Below are positions 32,617 through 44,500 of a stretch of DNA of 64,000 nt, in pieces. The notes under the pieces were generated by a model. That model was not told the origin of the DNA. It did no database searches and saw nothing but the letters and a program-made list of their open reading frames with translations. The translations under genes were made by a program, and so were the position numbers. This DNA comes from Lathyrus oleraceus. Lineage: Eukaryota > Streptophyta > Magnoliopsida > Fabales > Fabaceae. The stretch spans positions 426,894,319 through 426,958,318 of the forward strand of contig NC_066584.1 in the NCBI RefSeq assembly GCF_024323335.1, written 5' to 3'. Position 1 is the first letter of the stretch. Every line of letters begins with the position of its first letter.

Positions 32617-35336
32617 GCAGGTTAATATTGAAGGCTCCTATGTCTTAGAAAAGAACTTTTATGATTGAACTTGATGTGATGGAACACAAGTGTCTGATGA
32701 CTACAACTAGCAAAGATGAATGGTTATGGAATTATAGACTTGATCACTTGAATCTAATGACATCACTAATTTAAAGAGGAAGAATATGGTTTCATGTCTA
32801 CCAGAAATCCATATTCCATAAGAAGTATGTGAAGAATGTGTTCAATAAAAGAAACACAAGAATAGCTTCAGTAAGGATGCAAGAAGCAAGTGAAATCCAC
32901 TATTGACATAATCTACTCAGATGTGTGTGGTCCTCTCCAAGTAAATTCACTTGGGGGTAACAAGTGTTTTGTTACATTTATTGATGATTACAGCAGAAAG
33001 TTGTGGACCTACTTAATTAAGAAGAAAAGTGATGTGATCGGTTGTTTCACCAATTTCAAAGAAATGTTCGAAAGACAAAGTGGTCACAAGATTAAGGTTC
33101 TGAGGACTGATGGAGGTGGATAGTATGTGTCAAAAGATATCAACATACTATGTAAAAAAGAAGGAATTGTGCATGAGATGGTGCAACCATACACTCCTCA
33201 ACAAATGGTACTACTCTAAGAAAGAACATAACCATTATGAATATGGTGAGAAGTATGTTAAAAGAAAGCATCTCCCATATGAGTTATGGGGTGAGGCCGT
33301 GTGGATTTCAACATACATACTAAATAGATGTCTGACCAAGAGGCATGAAGGTGTCACTCCAAGAGAATGTTGGTATGGTGTAAAACCTAGTTTAAACCAC
33401 TTGAAGGTGTTTGTATCCATATCACAGAGACATGTGTCAGACCATCTGAGAAGAAAGCTGGATGATAAGTCAAATAAGATGATCCTAGTGGGATATCATT
33501 CAACTCGTGGATACAAACTGTTCGACCCAATGACCAAGAAAGTCGTGATCAATAGGGATATGATTATAGACAAGCTCAAGGAGTGGTATTGGACTGATAA
33601 CATCAAGAAGGATTCAATGAGAATCCTATATGATGAATCAGCTAGTGAAGTTGTTAGAGAAGTTTGACAAGAAGATGTCGAAGGTCAAGCTAGTACAAAC
33701 AGACCTCGGAGAACGAGAAACATGCCTGCAAGGTTGCAGGAATGTGTAATCACATCAGATGATGTGATCTATAATGAAGGTGAGTTATTACATTATTCCT
33801 TGTATGCAGGTATTAAGCCAATTGATGCAGCTAAAGCATTGAAAGACTCGACATGGGTAAAAGCTATGATGGGTGAGATAAAATCCATCAAAGACAATGG
33901 TACCTGGTCACTAGTCGAATTTCCAAAAGGGAATAAGGAAATTAATGTGAACTGGGTATATGAAGTCAAGTTGTATCCAAAAGGTGAAGTAATTTGACAC
34001 AAGGCAAGACTTGTAGTAAAGGGGTTTCTTCAAAAACAGGAATCGACAATGATGAAGTCTTTGCAGCAGTAGCTAGAATCAAACCAATCAGGTTGGTTGT
34101 TTGTCTAGCCAATAAACATAACTGGCCGATATGTCAGATGGACGTGAAATTTGCATTCCTGAATGGCCCTCTAGACGAAGAGGTGTATGTAACATAACCA
34201 ATTAGGTTTGTGAAATAGGACCAAGAAAGGAAAGTATACAAGCTGCATAAAACCCGATATAGATTGAAACAAGTTCCAAGAGCTTGGAACAAGAAAATGG
34301 ATGGATTTCTAAGAGAGAAAGAGTTCGAATAGTGCACGACAAAGCATGGTGTGTATGTTAGGAGAAGTAGGAGTGAGCTGCTTATACTATGTATTTATGT
34401 CAACAACCTGTTGATAATAGAAAGATACAAGAAGGAGATCGAAGATTTCAAACATGACTTAAGGAAGGAGTTTGAAATGGCAGACTTGGGAAATATCTCA
34501 TACTTTCTTGGTATCGAATTCTATAAGAGTTGTAGGGGCTTGATGATGCACCAAAGAAGATATGCATGTGAAATACTCAACTTTGACTCCATCTGAGCCC
34601 ATATTGCGACTGATAAAAGACTTGGCATAAATGATGTCGTCCTAACACAGTACAGAAGACTCATTGGATCACTTAGACACCTCTTTTACACAAGGCCAGA
34701 TTTAGCCAATTGTGTAGGCATGGTCAGCAGATTCATGTAGAAGCCAAAGGTATCCTATATTGTATCCACCAAGAGGATACTAAGGTATCTCAAAGGAACA
34801 CTTAACTATGGTATTTAGTTTCCTTCAGTGTATTAAGGAAAGGAAAGAAATCTTGTGGGTTACACTGACTCTATTTGGTATGGTGACGCTGAAGATAGAA
34901 AATTAACAGCAAGATATATGTTCATATTAGGCGGTGCGCCAGTCGCATGGAGTTCGAGAAAGGAACCAATAATAGCTTTATCAACATGCGAGGAAGAATC
35001 ATAACATCTTTACTATGTGCATGCCAAGCAACATGGATGGTGAATCTAGTCGAAGAAATTACAGTGAAGAATCATAGAGCAATGACCATGGAGATCGACA
35101 ACATATCAACTTTCAACCTAGCATAGAATCTGATAGCACGCAGAAGAAGCAAACACATGAAAATATGGTTCTGTTGCCTGAGATAGGAGGTAGCGAATGG
35201 AAAGTTGAGCCTGGATAATTGTAGATTAGAGAATCAAATTGCATATATAATGACAAAGGTCGTGTTGTTCGAATTGTTTAAGAGATTAAGAACAATGGTG
35301 CATGTAGAAAGGTTTGACACAATGAATTAGATGGTG
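32617..35336 (+). pseudogene. Copia pol: integrase, RT, RNase H
   Basis: Continues the copia frame after Athila-1. Pre-integrase (DEWLWNYRLDHLNL near 32725), integrase ORF 32890-33123 (IIYSDVCGPLQVNSLGG, TFIDDYSRKLW, LRTDGGG), then broken integrase around the Glu. Next ORF 33110-33667 (KRKHLPYELWGEAVWIST, LDDKSNKMILVGYHS). The RT spans 33722-34600 with several shifts. Its palm motif reads YVNNLLI near 34396, where copia has YVDDLL, so both catalytic Asp are Asn. RNase H remnants (DSIWYGDAEDRK near 34870) follow. A polypurine-like tract near 35320 is weak. Not functional. Confidence 0.87.
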
Positions 35337-35957
35337 TGTTAAATATTTAATTTTTTGTGTCGAAGTAGAAATAGTGTGTTTGTATTCGTCTGACATCGAA
35401 GGGTGTTTTAGTTTGTGCCAAAATAGCATGCGTTAAACAAAGTATGCATTAATTGTATTTGACATCAAATACAGCATGCTGAAGCATGCAGTCGAAGCAT
35501 GTTGCGGTAGAAGGAGTCAACAGAGTCAAAATAGATTAACTTTTCTTAGTTTTAGTTGAGTTAGTAATTTTGTGATTACTTGGAGTGCAAGTAATCACAT
35601 CTATAAATAGAGAGGAGCTTTATTTCAATTATAATGATTCATTCAGTTTAGTAGTTGCATTGTGTAGTTTCAGAAATCACATATGTGATTAACATACATT
35701 GTAGCAAACACTTAGAGTGTAATTTTGCACAACAATACACTCTTCTTCTTCCTCCTTCAGAATTTCTCATTTCTCTCACTTTCAATTGTTTTTTTCTTCT
35801 TTCATTCTCAGTGTAGAGTAGAATCATCTTGCAAACCAAGAAATGATTGTATCACCCGAGTAAGGGGTGAAGAACAAGAGGCGTGATCAATCCGAAAGGT
35901 TGATTCTTGTTCATCAAGATTGATTTGGTTAACTTCAAGACTTGAGTTTTCTCAATG
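35337..35957 (+). repeat. 3' LTR of the copia element (621 bp)
   Basis: Starts TGTTAAATATTTAATTT and ends TTCTCAATG, where the 5' copy ends CCCAACA, so the terminal CA has mutated. It is followed by the ATAAA duplication. Confidence 0.92.
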
Positions 35958-35962
35958 ATAAA

Positions 35963-36292
35963 TACCCCTAAATTTATATCAAAATGGAGAAGGAAGACTA
36001 TCAATAAATTAAGGATTGAGAGGCTTTATTTTATTTTCTTCTCTTTAATTCTCTTTGACATACCACTTAAACTTCTAATGATTATCATTTATGATTTTTT
36101 TTTTGAAATTATGAGAAAAATTGGTATTGTTTTTTTCTTTTTGGTATGAAAAATTGGTATTGGTAATGGTTAAGTTGATTATATTTGTTTTTCATTTATA
36201 ATAATAATATGTCTAGGTAGTTTTGTATTTATAATAACCAATTATGTGTTGTCATATATAATTAAGTGTATTATATATTTTTATAAGTTTAA
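35963..36292. other. AT-rich spacer, no gene seen
   Basis: AT-rich, no supported coding region. Flanks the copia insertion on the right. Confidence 0.5.
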
Positions 36293-36294
36293 TA

Positions 36295-36573
36295 CTCCAT
36301 CTGTTTTTTATTATAAATTATTTTTGACTTTTCACACGTATTTAGAAATGTAATAATTGTGATATAAAAAAGAGAAATTATGAAGAATTTTATAAAATTG
36401 TCGTTCATTAATGGTATTGGAAAGACAAATTGATATCATTGAAAAGAGAGAATAAAAATATTTAAGGGTATAATAGGAATAATAACGTTAATAGTTCATT
36501 GATATTATAAAAAAACTTATATTGTGGTGCAAAATATTTTCCAAAAGTGACTTATAATAAAAAACGGAGATAG
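36295..36573. mobile_element. Stowaway-type MITE (279 bp)
   Basis: Ends CTCCATCTGTTTTTTATTAT and (reverse complement of the right end) CTATCTCCGTTTTTTATTAT are inverted repeats of about 22 bp with a few mismatches. Both are flanked by TA (36293-36294 and 36574-36575). The CTCC(N)nCGTTTTTTATTATAA ends and TA duplication are the signature of Tc1/mariner-related Stowaway MITEs. Confidence 0.8.
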
Positions 36574-36575
36574 TA

Positions 36576-37126
36576 TTTGATAAAAGGGGAAATGATTTAC
36601 ATGATATTAAATTGATAATTTTACTTGCAATCCCCAGAGTTTGATAGGGCACCCTAACATATTTTTATAATATTCATCCCAAAATTTTATTAAAAAGTCT
36701 GGACAAAAAATTTGGTAGGACAAATAAAATACCCGGTATAAATATAAAAAAATGGATAGTCTATATAAAAAATATGGTGTATCAGATATTCCAAAAAATC
36801 GATATGCGGTGAGACAAACCAAAATTTTAAAAAGAACCTATATTTACCAGATTTTTTGTTAAACGTTGAAAAATCAAGTAGTTAGTGTCATATACCCCGA
36901 TTTTTTCCTTCCTTTTTTCATATCATCTGGCCATAGGCATTCAACTTTCATCTCATACTCAGATAAGAGGTCATTATATCCTAATTTAATTTACTTATTG
37001 CATCATTTCATGGTCTTTAAATTATATCTTTATGCAATTTCATGGTCTTTCATGCATGACATTCATCATGAATAAAAGTCAAGTTCAAAGTCAACCTCTG
37101 ACTTGGAAGACTATTATTATTCCATC
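36576..37126. other. AT-rich spacer, no gene seen
   Basis: No supported coding region. Confidence 0.45.
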
Positions 37127-37905
37127 TAGGGGTGTTCGCGGTGCGGTTTGAGCGGTTTTGGCGATAAAAATCATCTGAACTGCAAGAGAAAAAAGCATGC
37201 GGTTTGGTTTGGTTCGGTTGGCTTTTAGAAATAAAACCAAACCAAACCAATGCGGTTTGGGTTGGTTCGGTTGGTTCGGTTTTTTATAATATTTTTATTA
37301 TGTCATACATACACCTATAGAGAACAACATAACTTTGTATTTAGTCATTCGTACATGACTAAATAACATCAAAACTCATCATATTTAGACAAAAATATTT
37401 CATTCAATATACAAAAAAATAGATTAGACAAAAGTGGAATAAAAAACATATATAAATAGTAGCATAAAATAATATCGAAGACATTATAATAAAACTTAAA
37501 ATAACATATGAGATGAGAGATTAGAGAAGATGAAAAAAAGAACATAAGAGATGCGAGATTGAGAAGAAAGGTGTGATAAAAATATAATTAAAAGAGAAAA
37601 TAGTAACATAAAAGATGAAAAAGAAAGAACATAAGAGATGACTTATTATAGTAGAATAGGTGAAACCTACATGGAAAAGAAGACGAGAAGAATGTGTGAT
37701 ACTACTATGAGAGATTTAAGAAGGTTGAAATTGAAATCCTAAGCGTGAGTAAGAGAAAATCGTTTGTAATTGTAAGGTTAAGGCATACTAGGTTTGATGT
37801 TTTGGTTGGATGTGGGATAAGTAAAATTTGGGTTTTAACATAATGCGGTTTGATTGGTAATACATATTGACATGGTTTATTTGGTTGGTAATACATATTG
37901 ACATG
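37127..37905. mobile_element. Truncated hAT-like non-autonomous element
   Basis: Starts TAGGGGTGTTCGCGGTGCGG, a widespread plant hAT terminal sequence, followed by multiple GGTTTGGTTCGGTT phrases in both orientations up to about 37280. A partial counterpart (AATGCGGTTTGATTGG) occurs near 37842. The expected right end with the mirror of the first 20 bases is missing. Two copies of a ~31 bp unit (GGTAATACATATTGACATGG) follow at 37857-37915. Confidence 0.55.
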
Positions 37906-38622
37906 GTTTATTTTCTTAAAAAGTAATGAGCCAAAGCAAGTTGTTGAGGTATTTGACTTTGAATTTCATGATCACATAATCTCACATCATTTGCTTAATT
38001 CGATTTGAAATCAACAAGGATAATCAAATCAACTTGGATGTTATGTTATGAGTTTTTTTAAATTGAGTTGGTATTTCAAAATTAACAAAGGCAAGATTAA
38101 CCAAAATAGCTTACAATTTGATTTGAATTGGCAAGGAACAAAACTTAGTCACTAATTCAAAATTACCACTTGTTCTACATCATCATCTTCTTTTACAATT
38201 CAAATTGGATAAACAAAATAATCACAAAAAAGAATAAAGTAGGAATTGAACATTTGATTCCTATCTCACCAATGATCAACACATGGTCACAAGATAATTC
38301 CAGAATAAATCATAAAAATAAGCAAATTGAAATAAATTAACAAAATGAATTAAACTTTGAATTTTAATGCATTTTGAAATTGTTACATAGTGAGAATTAC
38401 ATTGCATAAGGACCCCTTATAAGAAATACACAGTTTCCTCTCATATCCCACAAAATCAAGGAGATTTATCACTCGTTTCCCTCCCTCACAATTCACAACA
38501 AACTCATCTCAAATTCTCTCACCTCATTCATATAGATTCCACCAGATATTAACGATATTCACGCAATCACGTGAAAATATCTTACTCACACATGCCTTCA
38601 CTTCCTCACACACTTGACATCA
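37906..38622. other. Spacer before Tekay C, no gene seen
   Basis: AT-rich to mixed sequence with no supported ORF. The pyrimidine-rich stretch near 38440-38530 precedes the abrupt start of Tekay RT homology near 38623. Confidence 0.45.
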
Positions 38623-40304
38623 CGATCTAAATAAAGTGGCTATCAAGAACAAGTATCCACTTCTAAGGATTGATGATTTGACGGATCAGTTGGTTGACGC
38701 TTATGTTTTCAGCAAGGTTGATTTGATGTCAGAATATCATCAGATTCGAGTGAAACTAGATGATATTCTGAAGGTTGTTTTCAAAACGAGGTATGGTTAT
38801 TACGAGTATTATGTGATTCTATTTGGTGTATCTAACGCACCTGGAGTATTCATGGAGTACATGAATCAAATATTCTATATGTATCTATGTAGGTTTGTGG
38901 TTATATACATCGATGATATTTTGATATATTCGAAATCAGATGAAGATCATGTAGAACATATGAGAATTGTATGGCAAACCTTGAAGGATAAGAAGCTATA
39001 TATAAAGTTATCTAAGTGTGAGTTATGATTGAAGGAAGTGAGTTTCTTAGGCCATGTGATTTCGAATAGAGGAATTATTTTTGATACATCGAAGGTTGAT
39101 GTCATGTTGCAATGGAAAAACTCTAAAGTTTGTTGCTGAGATCAAAAGTTTTCTAGGGTTGGTTGGTTACTACAAAATTTTTATTGAAGGCTTTTCAAAG
39201 TTGGTGATGTCTTTGAATCAGTTGAATCGAAAAGGTCAAGCTTATGTGTGGGATGCTTTGTGTGAAGAGAGCTTTATAGAGCTCAAGAAAAAGTTGATGT
39301 CTGCTCTAGTTTTGACTTTGTCGAATCCGAGTGAGTCTTTTATTGTGTATTATGATTCTTTCTTATGGGACTGGGTGGTATGTTGATGTAGAATAGATAG
39401 GTTGTGACTTACGTTTCTAGACAGTTGAAGGTTCATGAGAGGAATTATCCTATGCATGATCTGGAATTAGCCTTCGTATTATTTGTACTCAAGATTTAGA
39501 GGCATTGTCTGTTTGGTTCCAGATTTGAAGTGTTCAGTGATCCTAAGAGTTTGAAGTACTTATTTGATCATAAAGAGTTGAATATCAAACAATTGAGATG
39601 GATCAAATTTCTGAAGGACTATGGTTTTGGTTTGAATTACCATCCTGGTAAAGCCAATGTCGTACCTGATGCTCTGAGTTGGAATTCGTTGCATGTATCG
39701 ATTCTTATGGTTTGAGAGTTAGCGTTGGTTGAACAATTCTGAGATCTTAGTTTAGTATGTGAAAATATCCGTGACGGTGTGAGTTTGGGCATGTTGAAAC
39801 TGACCAGTGGTATTCTGGAAAAGATTAGAGAATGTCAAAAAACCGACTTAGGATTGGTTGACTGGTTAGTGTCGATTAATCAAGGTCAAGGTGGTGATTT
39901 CAGAATCGACGAGAATGGTGTGATGAAATTCAGAGATAGAGTTTGTGTATCAGATTTGCCCGAACTTAAGAAAAGTATTCTTGAGGAAGGTCACAGGAGT
40001 GGCTTGAGTATTCATATCGGTGCTAATAAATGTATCAAGATTTGATGAAGATGTTTTGGTGGCTAGGAATGAAGAAAGAGATTACTGAGTTCATGTATGC
40101 TTGTTTGACTTGCCAGAAGTCAAAGATTGAGCATCATAAGTCGTTGGGCTTAATGCAGCCGTTGTATATCACTGAGTGAAAGTGGGATAGTATTTTGATG
40201 GACTTCATGTCTGGTTTGCCGAAGATAGTGAAGAATTATGATACCATTTGGGTTATTGTGGATAGGTTTACTAAGTCGACTCACTTCATTCCAATTCGAC
40301 TTAA
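38623..40304 (+). pseudogene. Tekay-like element C: RT, RNase H, integrase N-terminus
   Basis: Starts inside RT ([16 protein letters not shown]) and carries the catalytic YIDDILIYS (38906-38932). It has a TGA near 39027 and later stops and shifts (39386, 39713, 40043, 40178). RNase H/linker segments read HGPG-like YHPGKANVVPDALSWNS (39640). The integrase zinc finger includes CLTCQKSKIEHHK (40100-40130), followed by DFMSGLPKIVKNYDTIWVIVD with the first catalytic Asp. Homology ends at FIPIRL (40304), where Ogre-like LTR sequence begins. Integrase homology resumes only at 50369 and lacks the rest of the catalytic core, so about 200 residues are lost at this rearrangement. 5' part of the element is missing. 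Confidence 0.87.
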
Positions 40305-41375
40305 CACAGAAAGACAAAAGAAACGGAACTCGGCAGGATATCGCATCCTGGGCCTACGTAGTCTATCAAACACAGACATCAGAATCGACGTAGTTCGGGA
40401 CAGGGGAAACGTGCTCGCTAGGATATCGCATCCTATGCATACGTATCTTCTCTGACAGGAGAAGAATCAGAGCACTCGTAGCTCGGCTAACGCACGCCAA
40501 ACAAAACCACACAGGAAACTGACTGCCAATCGCTGGACTTACGTCAGACTCCACACAAACAGGCAAACATGGAAACCGAATGCCAATCGCTGGACTTACA
40601 TCAGACTCCGAACCAACAAACACACACTGGAAACCAACTGCCAATCGCTGGACTTATGTCAGACTCCAAACAAACAAACAAGACACGGGAAACTGACTGC
40701 CAATCGCTGGACTTATGTCAGACTCCAAACACACACAAAAGGGGTTGCAAAAGAAAAAGGGCGCCCGGAGAGATCATCTCATCTCCTACCTACGTACCTC
40801 ATCTGGTATGAGGATCAGGGCGACGTAGTTCCCCTTAACAGGGAAAGAACTTCTAACCTAACCAGAGACTGGGAAATGACAAACTAGAAGGGAGACTGAC
40901 TCGAGCCTAATAGTTATGATGTAATCCACAATGGCCCTAGGTTGAGGTTTCTATCCTAACTTGCACAGGAAGCAAGCTACCCTAAACAGCATAATCAAAC
41001 AAATACAAGCACAATAAAGAAAGCACACACACTATATGCAATCAGTTGGCTCAATCAAGGTTAGGTTTTAGTCAAGGGGTCATGTCAACCTCGACAAACA
41101 AACCAACTGGAAAAGGGTGTGATTAGCTCTTAACCCTAACATTGAGAGTTAGGGTGAAGCAGATGAAATGGTAAGTGAGGATAAAACCTCACAGCTCTTA
41201 TCCCTGGCCTTGGAGAGCTTCAGACAAATGAAAGTGTGGGAGTCCAGAATGTAGGAACTCTTCTCCACAGATGACTGACTCAACAGGATCTTGGGTTATT
41301 ATTCAAAGTGCATCAACACACTGGTGTGAGCAGGATGAATGACTCAACTGAATAGCAGGGGATGGATTGCACTCT
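40305..41375 (-). repeat. Fragment of Ogre-like LTR (reverse orientation)
   Basis: About 1.07 kb, nearly identical (roughly 97% in the parts compared by eye) to the reverse complement of about 55825-56867 in the solo LTR at 52766. It includes the four-unit 62-bp tandem array. Both ends are abrupt: the left joins Tekay integrase, and the right (GCAGGGGATGGATTGCA then ...CTCTCTC) joins Tat 3' noncoding sequence. It has no LTR terminus, so it is not an insertion by itself. Confidence 0.85.
40505..40735 (-). repeat. Four ~62 bp tandem units in the Ogre-like LTR fragment
   Basis: The phrase TGCCAATCGCTGGACTTA recurs four times (near 40527, 40581, 40640, 40699), each with CAGACTCC. This is the same array as 56440-56670, inverted. 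Confidence 0.85.
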
Positions 41376-41567
41376 CTCTACTCACAAAAGTCTTTGTGAT
41401 CATCGACTCCAGTTTCAGAGGCAAAAATTCGCCACATTGAAGGAAACTTTTGCCAGTATTAATTTGTAGTCGAATTAATTTAACAATTTTCAGCCCTTTG
41501 AGGCTTTCTTTGTAATAACTTTAATGTCATTTTTATTTGGCAAAGCTTATCACAATTATGTTTGCAA
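41376..41567 (-). other. Short 3' noncoding remnant of the Tat element
   Basis: No coding region after the pol stop. It ends where the sequence becomes Ogre-like LTR (41375). No polypurine tract or LTR start seen. Confidence 0.5.
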
Positions 41568-44500
41568 TTATTCTATTATTATTTTTACTTCCTGCAATAT
41601 TGGCTTATATTTTTTCAAATACTTGCCATTTATCTTTAGAATTCTCTCATCCTTCCCTATTTCTTCAATCTCATACGCGCCATTTGAAAATATTTTCAAA
41701 ATCTGGAAAGGTCCCTCCCACTTAGGAGACCACTTTCCCATTAACTTATCCTTTCGATCCATAGGAAGGATTACTTTCCACACAAGATCACCAATTAAGA
41801 AGGTCTTGAATTTTACTTTCTTATTGTAAAACCTTTCGACTCTCTCCTTTTGTCTTCTTATTAGATCTAACGCGCGCAACCTTTCTTCGTCTAGATCAAC
41901 TAATTCATCCATTATCATACTCCAATATATATCTGATGGGATTTCATGATGCCTTTGCACTCTAACTGACTGCAAATATTTTTCGACTGGTAACACTACA
42001 TCATGTTCGTAAGTCAACTTAAATGGAGTCGAATTTGTTGCTTCCTTTGGAGACGTTCGACAGGCCCACAAAACTTGATCTAAAGTCTTATGCCAGTTTC
42101 TAGGTTTTTTTCCTACATGCTTCTTGATCAAATTTATCACTACCTTGTTGGCTACTTCAACCTGCCCATTGGCTTGAGCATAGTAAGGTGTCGAAGTAAG
42201 GAGTTTAAAACCTGTTTCTTGTGCAAATTTCTGCATGTTTTTACCAGTGAACACAGATCCTTGGTCTGTTGTTATTGTTTCAGGTATCCCAAATCTGTAT
42301 ATTATGTACTTTTGGATGAAATCTATGACTGCTTCTTGATCCACGTTTACCAATGGTATAGCTTCAATCCATTTAGTGAAATAGTCTATCCCAACCAAAA
42401 TGTACCTTTGTCCTTTTGAAGAGGCTGGTCGAATTTCCCCAATCAAGTCTAAAGCCCATCCTCTAAATGGCCAAGGCTTTATAATTGAATGCAACTCACT
42501 TGCAGGAACATGAGGTATGCCTGCATGTACTTGACATTCCTGACATCCTTTTGCAAATTCGACACAATCCTTCAGCATTGTTGGCCAATACATTCCTTGT
42601 CGAAATAATAACCACTTCATTTTGTGACCTGCTTGGTGTGCGCCACACGCTTCACTGTGTACATTCGACAAAGCTATGTAGGCTTCGTCTTCACCTAAGC
42701 ATTTCAACAAGACTCCTTCTGCAGTCTTTTTGAACAATTCATTTCCAAAAAGTACATAACTCAAAGCTCTGTATTTTATCTTTCTTTCTGCTTTCTGATT
42801 TGGGTCTTGTAGATAATTCTTGATAGGCTTTCTCCAGTCTGTGATTCCTGAATCATCTATGTTGAATATCTTAAAATTTTCTTCGTCACCGTATCCTAAT
42901 CTTATTGACTCCAGATCTGATGGGGACAACTTGGTGGATACGACTTTTCCTCTGACTTCAATAGCTTCTTCTAACTTTTCCTTCGACACTTTGTATCCAG
43001 ATGCTAGTTGAGCAAGATCATTCGCCTCTTGATTCTCCAGCCTGGGAATGTGCCTGAAGACCATATTGTCGAATTCCTTGAGAAGTCTATTGGCTATTAC
43101 AAAGTACATGATTAAATTTTCTTTCACGCATTTATACTCTTTAGTCAACTGCTTTATCACCAATTTGGAGTCGCCCATTATTTCGACTCTTGTTGCCCCC
43201 AATTTCAACAAGATTTCAAGTCCAACGATCAAAGCTTCATATTCTGCTTCATTATTTGAACACAGACTTTCAACTTTGTACTTGAATTTTGTTGGAATTC
43301 TGTCAGGAGAAATAATCAACATCCCAACGCCAGTTCCATTTCTATGACTGGAACCGTCGAAATACAGTTTCCAAGGTTCTAATTCGACATATTCCACATC
43401 TTCGTCTATAGAGTGGTCGGCTATGAAATCAGCGACCACCTGTCCTTTCACAGCTTTTAAAGGCAGATATTTCAAGGAGTATTCTGTTAATGCTAAAGCC
43501 CATTTTCCAATTCGACTATGTAAAATAGATTTAGATAACATATATTTTATTACGTCGAAATGGGAGGAAATATATACATCAACAGGTTTTATATAATGCT
43601 TCAATTTCATACAAGAGAAGTATACACATAGACATAGTTTTTCTATAATACTATATCTAGTTTCGGCATCATTCAGGACTCTACTGAGATAATAAATGGC
43701 TCTTTCGACGCCATTCTCATCTTGTTGACACAACATACTTCCTAATGTTTTGTCTGATGCCGAAATGTACAATCTCATACTTCTTTTTCTGCAAGGAGAC
43801 ATTAGGATTGGGGGACTAGCCAGGTATTCTTTGATTTTGTCAAAGGCCGCTTGTTGTTCTTGCCCCCATGCAAAGTCTTCCTTCTTTAGTCGAAGTAGAG
43901 GAGAGAAAGCTTGCGTCTTCCCACTGAGATTGGAGATGAATCTTCTGAGAAAATTGATTTTCCCTAGCAGAGACTGCAACCCCTTTTTGGTTGATGGCGC
44001 TTTCGCCTCCATTATGGCTTTAGCTTTGTTTTCATTTATTTCGATCCCCTTCTTGTGGACCACAAAACCTAAGAAATCACCCGCCTGCACACCAAAAGCA
44101 CATTTAAGTGGATTCATTTTTAAACCAAACTTCCTCATCCTTTTAAATGATTGTCGAAGATGATCTATATGACTTTTTCCTGAAACGGACTTAATCACAA
44201 TATCGTCAATGTACACTTGCATGAAAGTTTCAATAAAGTCATGAAAGATGGAATTCATAGCACGTTGGTAAGTCGCTTCAGCGTTCTTTAGACCAAAAGG
44301 CATTACTACCCATTCGTACGTTCCTATTGCTCCAGGACAACAGAAAGCCGTTTTAGGAACATCTTCCTCAGCGATAAAAATTTGATTATAGCCAGAGTAT
44401 CCGTCTAACATACTTAAGTACTCATGGCCTGCTGCGGAATCTATAAGCATTTCTGCCACTGGCATAGGATATTCATCCTTTGGGGTAGCCGAGTTTAAGT

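Larger units (their letters stand above)
16820..35957 (+). mobile_element. Ty1/copia retrotransposon, interrupted by two later insertions
   Basis: Paired LTRs (16820-17433 and 35337-35957) are flanked by the same five bases, ATAAA (16815-16819 and 35958-35962). Inside are a PBS, fragments of gag, protease-region, integrase, RT and RNase H in copia order. Two later insertions interrupt it: an Athila-type solo LTR at 17753-18777 and a full Athila-like element at 19228-32616. Without them the element would be about 4.7 kb, close to normal size, though a stretch of gag/protease is deleted. The LTRs have diverged by roughly 10-15% by eye, and the coding region is full of lesions, so it is old. Confidence 0.92.

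Noticed and set aside
38623..40304. Functional reverse transcriptase gene
   Set aside because: Although YIDD is kept, stops and frameshifts occur throughout and the integrase core is deleted.
40305..41375. Left LTR of the Tat element
   Set aside because: It shows no similarity to the 761-bp Tat LTR at 49608 but matches the Ogre-like solo LTR in reverse, and has no terminal TG/CA.
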